A stretch of 40,812 bases of DNA. Source: a virus. Shown one piece after another: positions 22,374 to 29,953 of the stretch (positions within the stretch are counted from its first letter, which is position 1; each line of letters begins with the position of its first letter). The translations under genes and the position numbers were made by a program. The notes below the pieces were generated by a model. The model did no database searches, had not been told where the DNA came from, and saw nothing but the letters and a program-made list of their open reading frames with translations. Where the stretch lies: positions 1 to 40,812 of the IMG/VR virus record IMGVR_UViG_3300044710_000210; one strand, written 5' to 3'.

Positions 22374-23084
22374 TCACCAGTGCAAGAAGTGCGAGAGCGC
22401 CGCGATCGCCGCCATGATCGCCGAGAAGCCACCGCCGGCGATCTTCGCCCACCGAAGCCGGCGGTCCCACGCCTTGATGTCGTCGAGGTTTTTCTGCGCC
22501 TGGAGGTCCCGCTCCTCCTCCGCGCCCTTCGCGCGCGCCTTCTCGAGCTCGCGCTGCCGCTCGGCCTCTTTCTTCTCCTCCTCGAGCACGGCCATCTTCG
22601 CGGTCAGGTCGGCGAGCTGGCCGTTCATCGCTGCGACGCTCTTTTCCACCTCGCCCCACGCCTCGTGGACGACGTCGGCGGGAAACGATCCGCTCTTGGA
22701 CGCGCGGCCCAGGCTCGCGATCGGGGGAATCGACGCCTGGGCGACGACCATGGGCATCGACACGGGAGTCGGCCTGCGCTCGAGGTCGACGAGCCGGTCG
22801 CCGTGCTCCTCGAGTGTTTGCTTCATCTCGGTCTGGTCGCGCTTGATCCCGCGGATGTCGAAGCCCTGCTCGTTCTGCTGGTACTCGACACGACCGATCG
22901 CGTCGGTCAGCTCTTTGTGCCCCGTGCCGAGCTTGTCGACCTTGATGAGAATCTCGCGGATGCCGTTGCCGATGCCTTGCATCGTCTCGGGCGCCGGCGG
23001 GGGCGGCTTGGGCGGTCGCGGAAGTTCGGCCACGGCGAAAAGTCTCCTACGAGGTACGAAGTGCGCAAGCGCGACGGCACTCAT
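22374..23084 (-). CDS. Coiled-coil protein with one C-terminal membrane helix
   Basis: This 236-residue protein has a Pro-rich N-terminus, then long heptad segments (RDQTEMKQTLEEHGDRLVDL; LEEEKKEAERQRELEKARAK), and ends with a hydrophobic helix (WAKIAGGGFSAIMAAIAALS). One membrane helix at the C-terminus and a charged coil before it recall XhlA-type or holin-like proteins, but it is longer than those. Its operon mates are a receiver domain and a lipoprotein, so a signalling or envelope role is also possible. ATG 23084 overlaps the upstream stop as ATGA. Assignment is uncertain. Confidence 0.55.
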   Translation of the reverse strand: MSAVALAHFVPRRRLFAVAELPRPPKPPPPAPETMQGIGNGIREILIKVDKLGTGHKELTDAIGRVEYQQNEQGFDIRGIKRDQTEMKQTLEEHGDRLVDLERRPTPVSMPMVVAQASIPPIASLGRASKSGSFPADVVHEAWGEVEKSVAAMNGQLADLTAKMAVLEEEKKEAERQRELEKARAKGAEEERDLQAQKNLDDIKAWDRRLRWAKIAGGGFSAIMAAIAALSHFLHW

Positions 23085-23536
23085 GATTCGCTTTCGGGTG
23101 TTGCTTCCTCTTCGGTTTCAGGTGCATGCGCATCTTCGGGCGTCGTGACGGCCGCGCTCCCTTCGGTGGTCTCCAGATGCCGGAGCACAGCCAGAAGATG
23201 ATCGCCGTCGACAGGCTTACCGAGCACGACCGTCACCCCCTGAAGCGGGTTCACGGTGCCCGCCGCGAGCTCCTCGGATGACTTCCCCGTCACGACCACG
23301 ATCGGGATCGTGCTGAGGATCGGGTCGCATCGCATGATGCCCGCGATCTCCTCGCCGCTCTTGCCGGGCAATCCGAGGTCGAGGATGACGACGTCGAAGT
23401 CGATCGCCGAGTAGCGCAGCTGCTCGAGCGCACGGTCCCCCGTGGCCGCCCACGACACCACGTGCCCCGCGTTCTCCAAGATCCGGATCTCGACGCGGCG
23501 GGTCGGCTCGTCGTCTTCGACCAGAAGGACTCTCAC
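23081..23536 (-). CDS. Stand-alone CheY-like receiver domain protein
   Basis: This 151-residue protein is a response-regulator receiver. It has the acidic pair D8-D9 (MRVLLVEDDE), the phospho-acceptor D53 (ILDLGLPG), T83 (VVTGK) and K107 (LGKPV), all conserved, and about 120 residues of domain. A Glu/Pro-rich acidic tail of about 30 residues follows, with no output domain. A single-domain receiver could take phosphate from a host histidine kinase and act by binding a partner, or compete with a host regulator; this is inference. The start GTG 23536 overlaps the upstream stop. It is co-transcribed with the fibre cluster. Confidence 0.85.
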   Translation of the reverse strand: MRVLLVEDDEPTRRVEIRILENAGHVVSWAATGDRALEQLRYSAIDFDVVILDLGLPGKSGEEIAGIMRCDPILSTIPIVVVTGKSSEELAAGTVNPLQGVTVVLGKPVDGDHLLAVLRHLETTEGSAAVTTPEDAHAPETEEEATPESES

Positions 23537-23751
23537 GGGTTGGCTCCGGCGTCATTCAAGCACGGGCCCCACTCCGTCGATACCTGCAGCGTCATCGCGT
23601 AGTCGCCGATCCCGTCTGATGCTGGGCGAATGCCTACGTGAATGCATCGCGAGCGATACACGCTTCCCGTCTTCGACCACGTGGCACACGCCACGACGAG
23701 TGAGAGCGCGACGATGAGGAGGCCGACCGTGAAGCGCCGGCCTCCGTTCAT
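23533..23751 (-). CDS. Small predicted lipoprotein
   Basis: This 72-residue protein starts MNGGRRFTVGLLIVALSLVV and then ACATWSKTG. Basic residues, a hydrophobic core and a lipobox VVAC with Cys at residue 22 indicate signal peptidase II processing. The mature part has two more Cys residues (SRCIHVG and GPCLND) and about 50 residues. The role is unknown; phage lipoproteins can serve in superinfection exclusion or as spanin outer parts. ATG 23751 overlaps the previous TGA by one base, and the stop overlaps the receiver gene start. The tight coupling to a receiver domain is notable. Confidence 0.7.
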   Translation of the reverse strand: MNGGRRFTVGLLIVALSLVVACATWSKTGSVYRSRCIHVGIRPASDGIGDYAMTLQVSTEWGPCLNDAGANP

Positions 23752-24137
23752 CAGCTCGGTTGCGACTCCGCGAGGAGGGCGGGCTTCTCGTCCTTCGCGT
23801 TGAGCACGGCGTCCGAAAACGCCATGCACGCCATGACCACCGGCGTGGGGAAGAAGCGCCCGGGCGCCTCCACGAGCTTCTTGAGCGTGGTCCAGTCCTG
23901 GTCCTCGAGCTCGAGGAAGTCGCCCGGCTTGGCCGCCTCGAACTTCTCGATGACCTTCTGCCACCGCTTCATCTTCACGATCGACCCCTGTTGCCCGTCC
24001 GTGTACGCGCGCGGATCGTCGAGCCACGAGAAGGTCGCGTACTTCAGGAACGAGACCTTCTCCCCCGTGACGGTCACGTCCATCGCCTTCCACGGCCTCA
24101 CCTCGATGTCCTGCGGAACCTGGAAAAACTTGCTCAC
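23751..24137 (-). CDS. Unknown protein downstream of the adhesin gene
   Basis: This 128-residue protein begins MSKFFQVPQDIEVRPWKAMD and includes FLKYATFSWLDDPRAYTDGQ and GDFLELEDQDWTTLKKLVEA. It is a mixed strand-helix protein with no signal peptide. I do not recognise the family; a fibre-assembly or chaperone role could be guessed from its place after the adhesin. GTG 24137 is preferred because GGAGG lies five bases upstream. A GTG at 24152, overlapping the adhesin stop as GTGA, would add five residues. The gene is co-transcribed with its neighbours. Confidence 0.6.
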   Translation of the reverse strand: MSKFFQVPQDIEVRPWKAMDVTVTGEKVSFLKYATFSWLDDPRAYTDGQQGSIVKMKRWQKVIEKFEAAKPGDFLELEDQDWTTLKKLVEAPGRFFPTPVVMACMAFSDAVLNAKDEKPALLAESQPS

Positions 24138-24148
24138 GATGTCCTCCC

Positions 24149-25051
24149 TCACGCCTGAATCTGGATGACTTGTCCTACGATCGGAGCGGTTACGCTACCA
24201 CCGGCCGTGCCCGAACCGATGCCCGCGCCACCGCTCCCCACCGCCACGTTCGTCGAGCCCGTCCACTGCGACCAATCCCCCACGACAAGGATGATGCAGC
24301 CGCCTCCGCCTCCCGCGCCGCCTCCCGCGTTGCCCGAGACCCCCGCGGCACCGTTCCCGCCAGTCGCCTTGAACACGCCGCTGCCCTGGAGCGAGCGGCA
24401 GCACACGACCATCGCTCCACCGCCGCCTCCACCCCCGCCCGAGGTATTGCCCGTGCCGACGCCCGCGCCGCCCGAGCCACCGCCCGTAGCGCCACTGAGG
24501 ACGAGCACCGCTGGAGTCCCGCTCCCCACCCCGATGACCGCGCCCATGAGCGCGAAGGGCTGAGCGCGGATCTGGCCGTAATTCGCGCCCAGCCCGTTCA
24601 CGATTCCGGCGACGCCTCCCGCAGCGCTCGGTCCGGTGCCTCCGGTGCCGCCTACCCCAGGACCGTTGCCGCTGAGCGACGTTCCCCCGAAGCTCCCTGC
24701 AGGTTGCGAGGTGCTCGAGGCGCCCGCGACAGGGCCCCCCGAGGTCCCCGTCACCCCATTCGCTCCCGCCGTCCCCCCAAAGAGCGTCCCTCCCGACGCA
24801 GCGCCTCCGCCCGTCGCCCCCGAGGCATTCCCGCCACTGCAATCGATCGTGCCGTTGTTGATGATGACGTCGGCGTAGATGCGGTAGCCGGCCGTGTGGA
24901 GCGTCTGCGAGACGTTCACGGTGAGCGTCGTGTAGAACATGTCGCGCGTGAGCGTCTGCGTCGACGAGACGGTGAAGGCGCCGTCACTCCAATCGCCGAA
25001 ACTCGGCGCCAGAAGAACCTGCGATCTTCCAGCCGGATTAGGGTTCGCCAT
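24149..25051 (-). CDS. Glycine-rich tail-tip adhesin-like protein
   Basis: This 300-residue protein has an N-terminal beta domain of about 70 residues (MFYTTLTVNVSQTLHTAGYR) and then long runs of Gly with Ala, Ser and Thr (TGGGSGGAGVGTGNTSGGGG). It ends with a short strand domain (APIVGQVIQIQA). Polyglycine-rich domains form packed sheets in some phage receptor-binding tips, such as gp38 of Salmonella phage S16, and a comparable fold is plausible. It lies at the end of the fibre gene row. ATG 25051 has GGGAG upstream. It follows 25064-25534 by 12 bases. Confidence 0.65.
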   Translation of the reverse strand: MANPNPAGRSQVLLAPSFGDWSDGAFTVSSTQTLTRDMFYTTLTVNVSQTLHTAGYRIYADVIINNGTIDCSGGNASGATGGGAASGGTLFGGTAGANGVTGTSGGPVAGASSTSQPAGSFGGTSLSGNGPGVGGTGGTGPSAAGGVAGIVNGLGANYGQIRAQPFALMGAVIGVGSGTPAVLVLSGATGGGSGGAGVGTGNTSGGGGGGGGAMVVCCRSLQGSGVFKATGGNGAAGVSGNAGGGAGGGGGCIILVVGDWSQWTGSTNVAVGSGGAGIGSGTAGGSVTAPIVGQVIQIQA

Positions 25052-25063
25052 GGGAGTTCGTCC

Positions 25064-25534
25064 TTACGGAACCGAGACGCTTCCGACGTACTCGATGTCG
25101 ACCACGACCGTGACGTTGACGGCGACCGAGCCCGACGCGGCGTTGTTGGTGACCGTGAGCGTCGCCTCACTGCTCACGAGAGTCCACACCGCCGTGGACG
25201 TCGACACCGGCGTGTCCCCCGTCTCCACGCGCGACGTCAGCGCGAAGCCGGTCGTGTTCGAGTTGATCGGGTTGGACGACGTCGAGAGCGCGGGCGCCGC
25301 GGTCGTTGTGTTGTTCTTGTTCTCGACGACGTACTCCACAATCCCCGCGAACGCGTTGACGAGGTGGCTGCTCGCCGCCGACGTCGTGTAGACGCGCGCC
25401 ATCAGCCGGATGACCTTGTCGGTGTACGGCGCCGCGTTCGTCGGAATGGTGACGACGGCGGTGCCGCCCGATGCCGCGACGTTCGAGAACTGGAAGACCT
25501 GCCGATCGAACGTGATGCCGGACTGGCCGCTCAT
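25064..25534 (-). CDS. Beta-rich fibre or baseplate protein
   Basis: This 156-residue protein is almost entirely strands (GTAVVTIPTNAAPYTDKVIR; SGSVAVNVTVVVDIEYVGSV), rich in Thr, Val, Ser and Asn. It has no signal peptide or transmembrane helix. It is probably a fibre-associated or baseplate beta-sandwich protein, because it is wedged between the long tail fibre and the Gly-rich adhesin. The family is not recognised. ATG 25534 directly follows the fibre stop TGA, so translation is coupled. Confidence 0.55.
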   Translation of the reverse strand: MSGQSGITFDRQVFQFSNVAASGGTAVVTIPTNAAPYTDKVIRLMARVYTTSAASSHLVNAFAGIVEYVVENKNNTTTAAPALSTSSNPINSNTTGFALTSRVETGDTPVSTSTAVWTLVSSEATLTVTNNAASGSVAVNVTVVVDIEYVGSVSVP

Positions 25535-27928
25535 TCAAGCGACCTTCCGCACGATCCAGTCGTTCTCGCCCATCTTGTCGGCGAGGCAGCTCATGCAGAT
25601 CGTGAGCGAGCCGTACTTCTCGTTCTTCCACTCGCAGCCGAAGTCGGTGCCGCACACCGGACAGTGTCCATGGCCCGAGGTTTCGAGGAAGCCTTCGAGG
25701 TCGGCCGGCGCCATCGTGGTCGTCGTGCCCGACGATCCGATCCACTTCAACGCTCCACCGGCAGCCCAAAGGACTCCGCCCCCCGAGGGTGTGGAAGTCG
25801 GAACTGTCGAAGCGTTACCAATTCCCATCACTCCGGCGCCACCCCCCAAGTCGAGATTGATGCTGCTGAAGAACTGAATGCTGTTCAGGTTCCACGTGGA
25901 GACAATTCCAAGCCCCGCCGACATGATGCCTTGCCCTGACACAGGACCATTGAAATACGTGTAAGTCGCATCGCCAAGAACGGCCGGACTGCTGGGCTGA
26001 GAATTGGGAGCGTTGCCGGTCAGGTACATCGCGCCATACGAAGTGTTCAACGGAAACGCCGTGAAGTAAGCGACCACACTGCCGCCTTGCGAGATCTCGA
26101 AGTACCCGAAGCTCCCACTCGCTCCCGGAGCCGAGAGTGAAACGCTCAGAATGCTTCCGCTCGCCGTTGCCCCAGCCGTGCTCGTCTGCGGCGTGATCGT
26201 AAATGTCGCCGGAGTAGCGCTCGTCGTCGACGCCTGTGTGATGAGCGGCGTCGCCCCCGTCGCCCAGGTCATGGTGCCACCCGAACCGAAGACGTACTCG
26301 CCAGCCTGCGCTTGCACCACCGTCGCCGCCTGCGAACCCGTCCCCGGGCCTGCGGTGACGTCTCCCGTGAGCTGGTTGATCCCGCTCGTCACCGCCGTGA
26401 GCGCCCACGCCGACCCTGTCCAGTTGAGGTAGCCCGTCGTCAACGAGGGCAGCGCGTTGTTCAAGAGCCCCGTCACCTCGTACGGCTGCGCGCTCCCGCT
26501 GTAGGTCCCGATCGAGAGATCCCCGGTGATGACGCTCGGCGCCCACGTGCTCCCGTTCCAGATGAGGATCGGATGAGCGCTCGTCGGGTTCGTGTTCGAC
26601 ACGGCGTTGCCCCGGAGCGCCACCACCGAAACCGAGCCCGTCGCACCGAGGCTGATGTCTCCCGAGATGGTGGTCCACGTCGTCGTCGGCGTGGCGTTGC
26701 TCATGAGCACCTGCGCGCTCGTGCCGGGCGTGATTGTCGTCGCCGTCGCCCCCGGTCCCGTGCCCGTCACCGCCCCCGTGAGCGAGGTGATCGCCCCCGA
26801 GCCGCCTCCCGATCCGAACGCCCAGGCCGACCCGGTCCACTCCAGGTATCCCGTCGAGAGCGACGGGAGCGCGTTCGATAGGAGCCCGGTCACATGCACC
26901 GCTCCGGCGGAGATGGTCGTGTCGCCGCTCTGCGTGAAGGACCACGTCGTGCCGTTCGAGTAGAGGAACCCCACCGAGAACGAGGGGAGCGAGTGGTCGA
27001 GGATGCCCACCACCTGGGGCGCGTTGTAGGTGCCCCCGAGGTCGGTGTTGAGCTGGATGAGCCCCGAGCCGCCCCCGGTCGCGTTGGGGAGCGCCACGTT
27101 CGCCCACGCCGACCCGTTCCACGTGAGCACCTGGTCGAGCGACGGAGACGAGATCGTCAACGAGGTCCCTTGCAGACTGCTCACCGTCACCGGGAGATTG
27201 CTGCCCGACAGCACGCTCGGCGTGAGATCGCCCGTGAGCGTGACCGCGGCCGCGTTCAGGACGCCCGACGCGGAGTACCAGAGCCCCGTGCCCGTCACCG
27301 ACGAACCACCTCCTCCGCCCGGCGCCGGCGCCCAGTGCGTGCCGTTCCAAGTGAGGACGTACGTGTTCGTCGGGCTCGTGTTCGCGACCGGGTTGCCCTG
27401 GAGCGCCACAACCGTGGCCACCTGCGAGCCCGTCCCTGGCCCCGCGAGAACGTCGCCCGTCAGCTGGGTGATGCCGCTGCCCGCCGCGAGCGTGGTGACG
27501 AGCTTGAGCCACTTCTCCATGTAGAAGTCCCAGCCCGTCGTTTGCCCTCCGAAGTTCAGGCTGTTGTTGTCCCCCGTGAAGCTCGGGATGAGGTACGGCG
27601 ATCCCAGGGTCTCGTAGATGCCGAACGCGCGCGCGTCCGACGCCGTGCTCGGAGGGGTCGCTCCGTCCGATACGGTGAGCTGGATGATGAAGCAGCCCGA
27701 CACGTCCGGAGTGAACGACCACGTCGGAGTGCTGCCCGTCTGCGCGACCCCCACCGGGACCGAGCTGCTGAACGGCACGGAGACGACGGTGAACGTCCAC
27801 GTGACGACCCCCGCGTTGCTCGCCCCGTTGGAGACTTGGACGCTCGTGCCCGCAGAACCGATGAGCGCGACGCCCGGCGTGCCGACGCTTGCTCCCTGCT
27901 GGAACTTCACCAAAGCGGCGACGGTCAT
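25535..27928 (-). CDS. Long tail fibre with internal repeats and a C-terminal zinc ribbon
   Basis: This 797-residue protein begins with a PKD-like beta domain (about 1-110). Repeats follow, such as LTGDVLAGPGTGSQVATVVA, ALQGNPVANTSPTNTYVLTW and VTGLLSNALPSLSTGYLEWT, each present two or three times. They are typical of fibre shafts. The last 45 residues carry HCPVCGTDFGCEWKNEKYGS and CMSC, a four-to-five-cysteine zinc ribbon that is unusual for a fibre. The C-terminal third (about 25800-26250) looks less G+C-rich than the rest, suggesting exchange of the receptor-binding end. ATG 27928 follows TAGCTT by seven bases, with the palindrome five bases above. Confidence 0.8.
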   Translation of the reverse strand: MTVAALVKFQQGASVGTPGVALIGSAGTSVQVSNGASNAGVVTWTFTVVSVPFSSSVPVGVAQTGSTPTWSFTPDVSGCFIIQLTVSDGATPPSTASDARAFGIYETLGSPYLIPSFTGDNNSLNFGGQTTGWDFYMEKWLKLVTTLAAGSGITQLTGDVLAGPGTGSQVATVVALQGNPVANTSPTNTYVLTWNGTHWAPAPGGGGGSSVTGTGLWYSASGVLNAAAVTLTGDLTPSVLSGSNLPVTVSSLQGTSLTISSPSLDQVLTWNGSAWANVALPNATGGGSGLIQLNTDLGGTYNAPQVVGILDHSLPSFSVGFLYSNGTTWSFTQSGDTTISAGAVHVTGLLSNALPSLSTGYLEWTGSAWAFGSGGGSGAITSLTGAVTGTGPGATATTITPGTSAQVLMSNATPTTTWTTISGDISLGATGSVSVVALRGNAVSNTNPTSAHPILIWNGSTWAPSVITGDLSIGTYSGSAQPYEVTGLLNNALPSLTTGYLNWTGSAWALTAVTSGINQLTGDVTAGPGTGSQAATVVQAQAGEYVFGSGGTMTWATGATPLITQASTTSATPATFTITPQTSTAGATASGSILSVSLSAPGASGSFGYFEISQGGSVVAYFTAFPLNTSYGAMYLTGNAPNSQPSSPAVLGDATYTYFNGPVSGQGIMSAGLGIVSTWNLNSIQFFSSINLDLGGGAGVMGIGNASTVPTSTPSGGGVLWAAGGALKWIGSSGTTTTMAPADLEGFLETSGHGHCPVCGTDFGCEWKNEKYGSLTICMSCLADKMGENDWIVRKVA

Positions 27929-27946
27929 GAGCCGGAAGCTACCTTG

Positions 27947-27968
27947 GAAGTGAGGTCGACCTCACTTT
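27947..27968. promoter_or_regulatory. Palindromic operator, one mismatch, with phased -10 TAGCTT
   Basis: On the minus strand five bases separate the palindrome from TAGCTT (27941-27936), then seven bases lead to ATG 27928. No Shine-Dalgarno is present. It lies just before the stop of the upstream gene (27978). Confidence 0.8.
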
Positions 27969-27977
27969 GGGGAACCG

Positions 27978-28493
27978 TCACGCCGCAGGGGCGGAAAGAA
28001 CGGCGCTCATCGCGAACGAGTACTGTCCCGCCGTCGGGCTCCCCGGGGCAACGACCACGAGCATGTAGTCAGCCCCGTTGTTCGATGTCTGGCTCGCCGA
28101 CTGCGGACCGCCCTGCGCGAGATTCTCCGCGAGCGCCGCGACCGGGATGAGGATCACCTCGTTGTCCGTGAGCGTCACCGCCGTCGCCGTGAGCAGGTAC
28201 CAGTGCTGGGTGTTGTCGTCCCACACGTACAGGTTCGCCGTGGGAGCGGTCGCTCCCGAAGGACCGCACATCGCCACCGCGATCTGGTTCACGGGCGCCG
28301 GCGCCGCCGATCCCCAGTTGCGGCACGAGATCACGTTGTCCACGTTCGCCGCGCTCTTGGCGGGAGGCTGAGGTACCGGCGCCGTCCCGGGCGTCCCGTA
28401 CGCCGTCGTCGGCGCGCTGTCGGCTCCCATCGCAACGGTCGCGGGTCCCGCTGGGGTCGTCACATACCGGTAGAACACCCGTTGGAAGTGCAT
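27978..28493 (-). CDS. Beta-rich virion protein upstream of the tail fibre
   Basis: This 171-residue protein begins MHFQRVFYRYVTTPAGPATV and reads as a beta sandwich with Ala/Pro/Thr loops (APTANLYVWDDNTQHWYLLT; TDNEVILIPVAALAENLAQG). The family is not recognised. Position directly before the fibre suggests a fibre-attachment or baseplate protein. ATG 28493 lies six bases after TAAGGC, which lies five bases after a perfect palindrome, with no ribosome site. The composition resembles the other virion surface proteins here. Confidence 0.55.
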   Translation of the reverse strand: MHFQRVFYRYVTTPAGPATVAMGADSAPTTAYGTPGTAPVPQPPAKSAANVDNVISCRNWGSAAPAPVNQIAVAMCGPSGATAPTANLYVWDDNTQHWYLLTATAVTLTDNEVILIPVAALAENLAQGGPQSASQTSNNGADYMLVVVAPGSPTAGQYSFAMSAVLSAPAA

Positions 28494-28510
28494 GGGTGAG
28501 CCTTACCGCG

Positions 28511-28532
28511 AAAGTGAGGTCGACCTCACTTT
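28511..28532. promoter_or_regulatory. Palindromic operator, perfect copy, with phased -10 TAAGGC
   Basis: On the minus strand five bases separate it from TAAGGC (28505-28500), then six bases lead to ATG 28493. The TGA of the upstream u-spanin (28528-28526) lies inside the palindrome. Confidence 0.8.
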
Positions 28533-29152
28533 GGGAGGAACCGATCGAGGAGCTTCCGATGGGTCTGGAGCACGTGCCACGTGAACACCAGCGCCACGAA
28601 CAGAAAGACCGCCCCCACGGCAAACGCGATCGCGATGGGTCGCCACTTCGCCGCTTCGGCATCCGCCGCATGCTGCAAGGGCGCAAGCGCGGTCAGCATC
28701 GACGTTTGAAACGCGACCACGACCTTCGGGATCTCCGCCCCGACGATCGCGTCCATGTCGGCTTGCAGCGACGCCCCCACGACCCGCTCGCGCGCAGCGT
28801 CGAGCTCGGCGAGCGTGACCGGTCCGAACGCTTCGTCGATGACCACTCGCACGAGCCGGCGCATCTGGTTCTGGAGCTGCGCGGTCACGATCGAAAGGAT
28901 CTGCACGCGCACGGACTCGCCAGCGCCGGCGATGAGCTTCTGCAGCGCGGCTTCGGTCGCCGGGCCCAGCGCTTCGTCACGTGCAGCCGCGGCCGCCTGC
29001 ACGGCAGCCTGGTCGATGAGCTTCCGCGACGCGTCGTCGGTCGCTCCTTGGACGGCACCGATCGCCGAGCTCCGGCCGGCGTCGGTGAAGTAGCCACCGC
29101 AGCCGACGAGAGCGAGCCCGAGCGCTACTCCGCTTGCGACACGGCCAACCAT
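28526..29152 (-). CDS. Unimolecular spanin-like lysis protein
   Basis: This 208-residue protein starts MVGRVASGVALGLALVGCGG, a lipoprotein signal with lipobox LVGC (Cys18). The middle is a long Ala/Glu/Gln-rich helical rod. The C-terminus has one transmembrane helix (PIAIAFAVGAVFLFVALVFT) and a short cytoplasmic tail. An outer-membrane lipid anchor plus an inner-membrane C-terminal helix is the topology of u-spanins such as phage T1 gp11, which fuse the two membranes in the last step of lysis. T1 gp11 is shorter (about 130 residues). The ATG overlaps the upstream gene by 28 bases. The stop lies in a palindrome. Confidence 0.75.
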   Translation of the reverse strand: MVGRVASGVALGLALVGCGGYFTDAGRSSAIGAVQGATDDASRKLIDQAAVQAAAAARDEALGPATEAALQKLIAGAGESVRVQILSIVTAQLQNQMRRLVRVVIDEAFGPVTLAELDAARERVVGASLQADMDAIVGAEIPKVVVAFQTSMLTALAPLQHAADAEAAKWRPIAIAFAVGAVFLFVALVFTWHVLQTHRKLLDRFLPK

Positions 29153-29661
29153 ACCAGCCGGCACCCGCGGGCCCACCCGTGTAGCGCGAACGCGTAGAAG
29201 CCTTCGGCGGGTACCTGACACGGCACCACGCCCGTCACGACCGCGAGCGACGAGCTCATCTGCACACCGCTCACCACGCTCGCCCGATTGCCCGGATCGT
29301 CAGAAACAGGCCCTTGCCCGAACGGCGCGCAGCGCGGGTCTCCGACGAGCCGCACCTCGCCACCGCGGGCCACTCCGGGCGCATGCCGGAGCATCGCCGC
29401 CCAGCTCACGCGATCGGCTTGCACGCGCGGCTGAAGGAGCAGCCCGGCGCTTCCCACGTAGTTCGGGATGGTCTCGCTCACCTCGAGCCCGTCGCCGAAG
29501 AGCGACTTGGAGAACGAAAGGAGCCGCCGCGCGCTCGGCTGAATGGTCGGGATGGTCACCACCGCGTTCCGCTTCATCGCGGCGAGCTCGGCGTCTTGGC
29601 GGAATACCTTGCCCTCGGGGATCGCTCCCTCCGGGTCGAACACAACGATCTCGTGCCTCAT
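29125..29661 (-). CDS. Unknown protein in the lysis region
   Basis: This 178-residue protein begins MRHEIVVFDPEGAIPEGKVF and is strand-rich with many Val, Ala and Gly (SSSLAVVTGVVPCQVPAEGF). It has no signal peptide. The family is not recognised. It sits between a lipoprotein and the u-spanin, so a lysis or envelope role is possible but unproven. ATG 29661 lies seven bases after CATCAT within TAGCGGCATCAT, with no Shine-Dalgarno, so it belongs to the leaderless class. The TAG of that string is the stop codon of the upstream lipoprotein gene. Confidence 0.6.
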   Translation of the reverse strand: MRHEIVVFDPEGAIPEGKVFRQDAELAAMKRNAVVTIPTIQPSARRLLSFSKSLFGDGLEVSETIPNYVGSAGLLLQPRVQADRVSWAAMLRHAPGVARGGEVRLVGDPRCAPFGQGPVSDDPGNRASVVSGVQMSSSLAVVTGVVPCQVPAEGFYAFALHGWARGCRLVWLAVSQAE

Positions 29662-29668
29662 GCGGGTG

Positions 29669-29674
29669 ATGATG
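29669..29674 (-). promoter_or_regulatory. -10-like hexamer CATCAT before a leaderless start
   Basis: CATCAT inside TAGCGGCATCAT is followed by seven bases and ATG 29661. No palindrome is nearby. Confidence 0.5.
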
Positions 29675-29677
29675 CCG

Positions 29678-29953
29678 CTACTTCGGACACGGAACCGCGA
29701 GCGACCCGCCCTCCGCCCAGATGAGGCGAGCGTCGGTGATCGTCTGCGCTGCCGCGCACGGGTTGCCCGCGTCGACGAGCACGACAGTGCCGGCGTCGGT
29801 CACCGTGATCGTCACGTCCGCCGGCGCCGGAGACCCGGGCGCGGACGGAGTGCACGACAGGATGATCTGGCCGACGACGAGTCCGCCCAACACGAGGGCG
29901 AGCATTCCGAGACGCATGACGAGGAGATGGATGACAGGGAGCTGGATGTTCAT
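29678..29953 (-). CDS. Small predicted lipoprotein in the lysis region
   Basis: This 91-residue protein has a long hydrophobic N-terminus (MLALVLGGLVVGQIILSCTP) with Cys near residue 34 in an LSC context, a weak lipobox. The mature part is Ala/Pro/Thr-rich with two more Cys (NPCAAAQ, VPCPK). It may be an outer-membrane lipoprotein, or the signal may be an uncleaved anchor. The ATG 29953 overlaps the stop of the papain-like gene (ATGA), so translation is coupled. A role in lysis or exclusion is inferred from neighbours only. Confidence 0.6.
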   Translation of the reverse strand: MNIQLPVIHLLVMRLGMLALVLGGLVVGQIILSCTPSAPGSPAPADVTITVTDAGTVVLVDAGNPCAAAQTITDARLIWAEGGSLAVPCPK

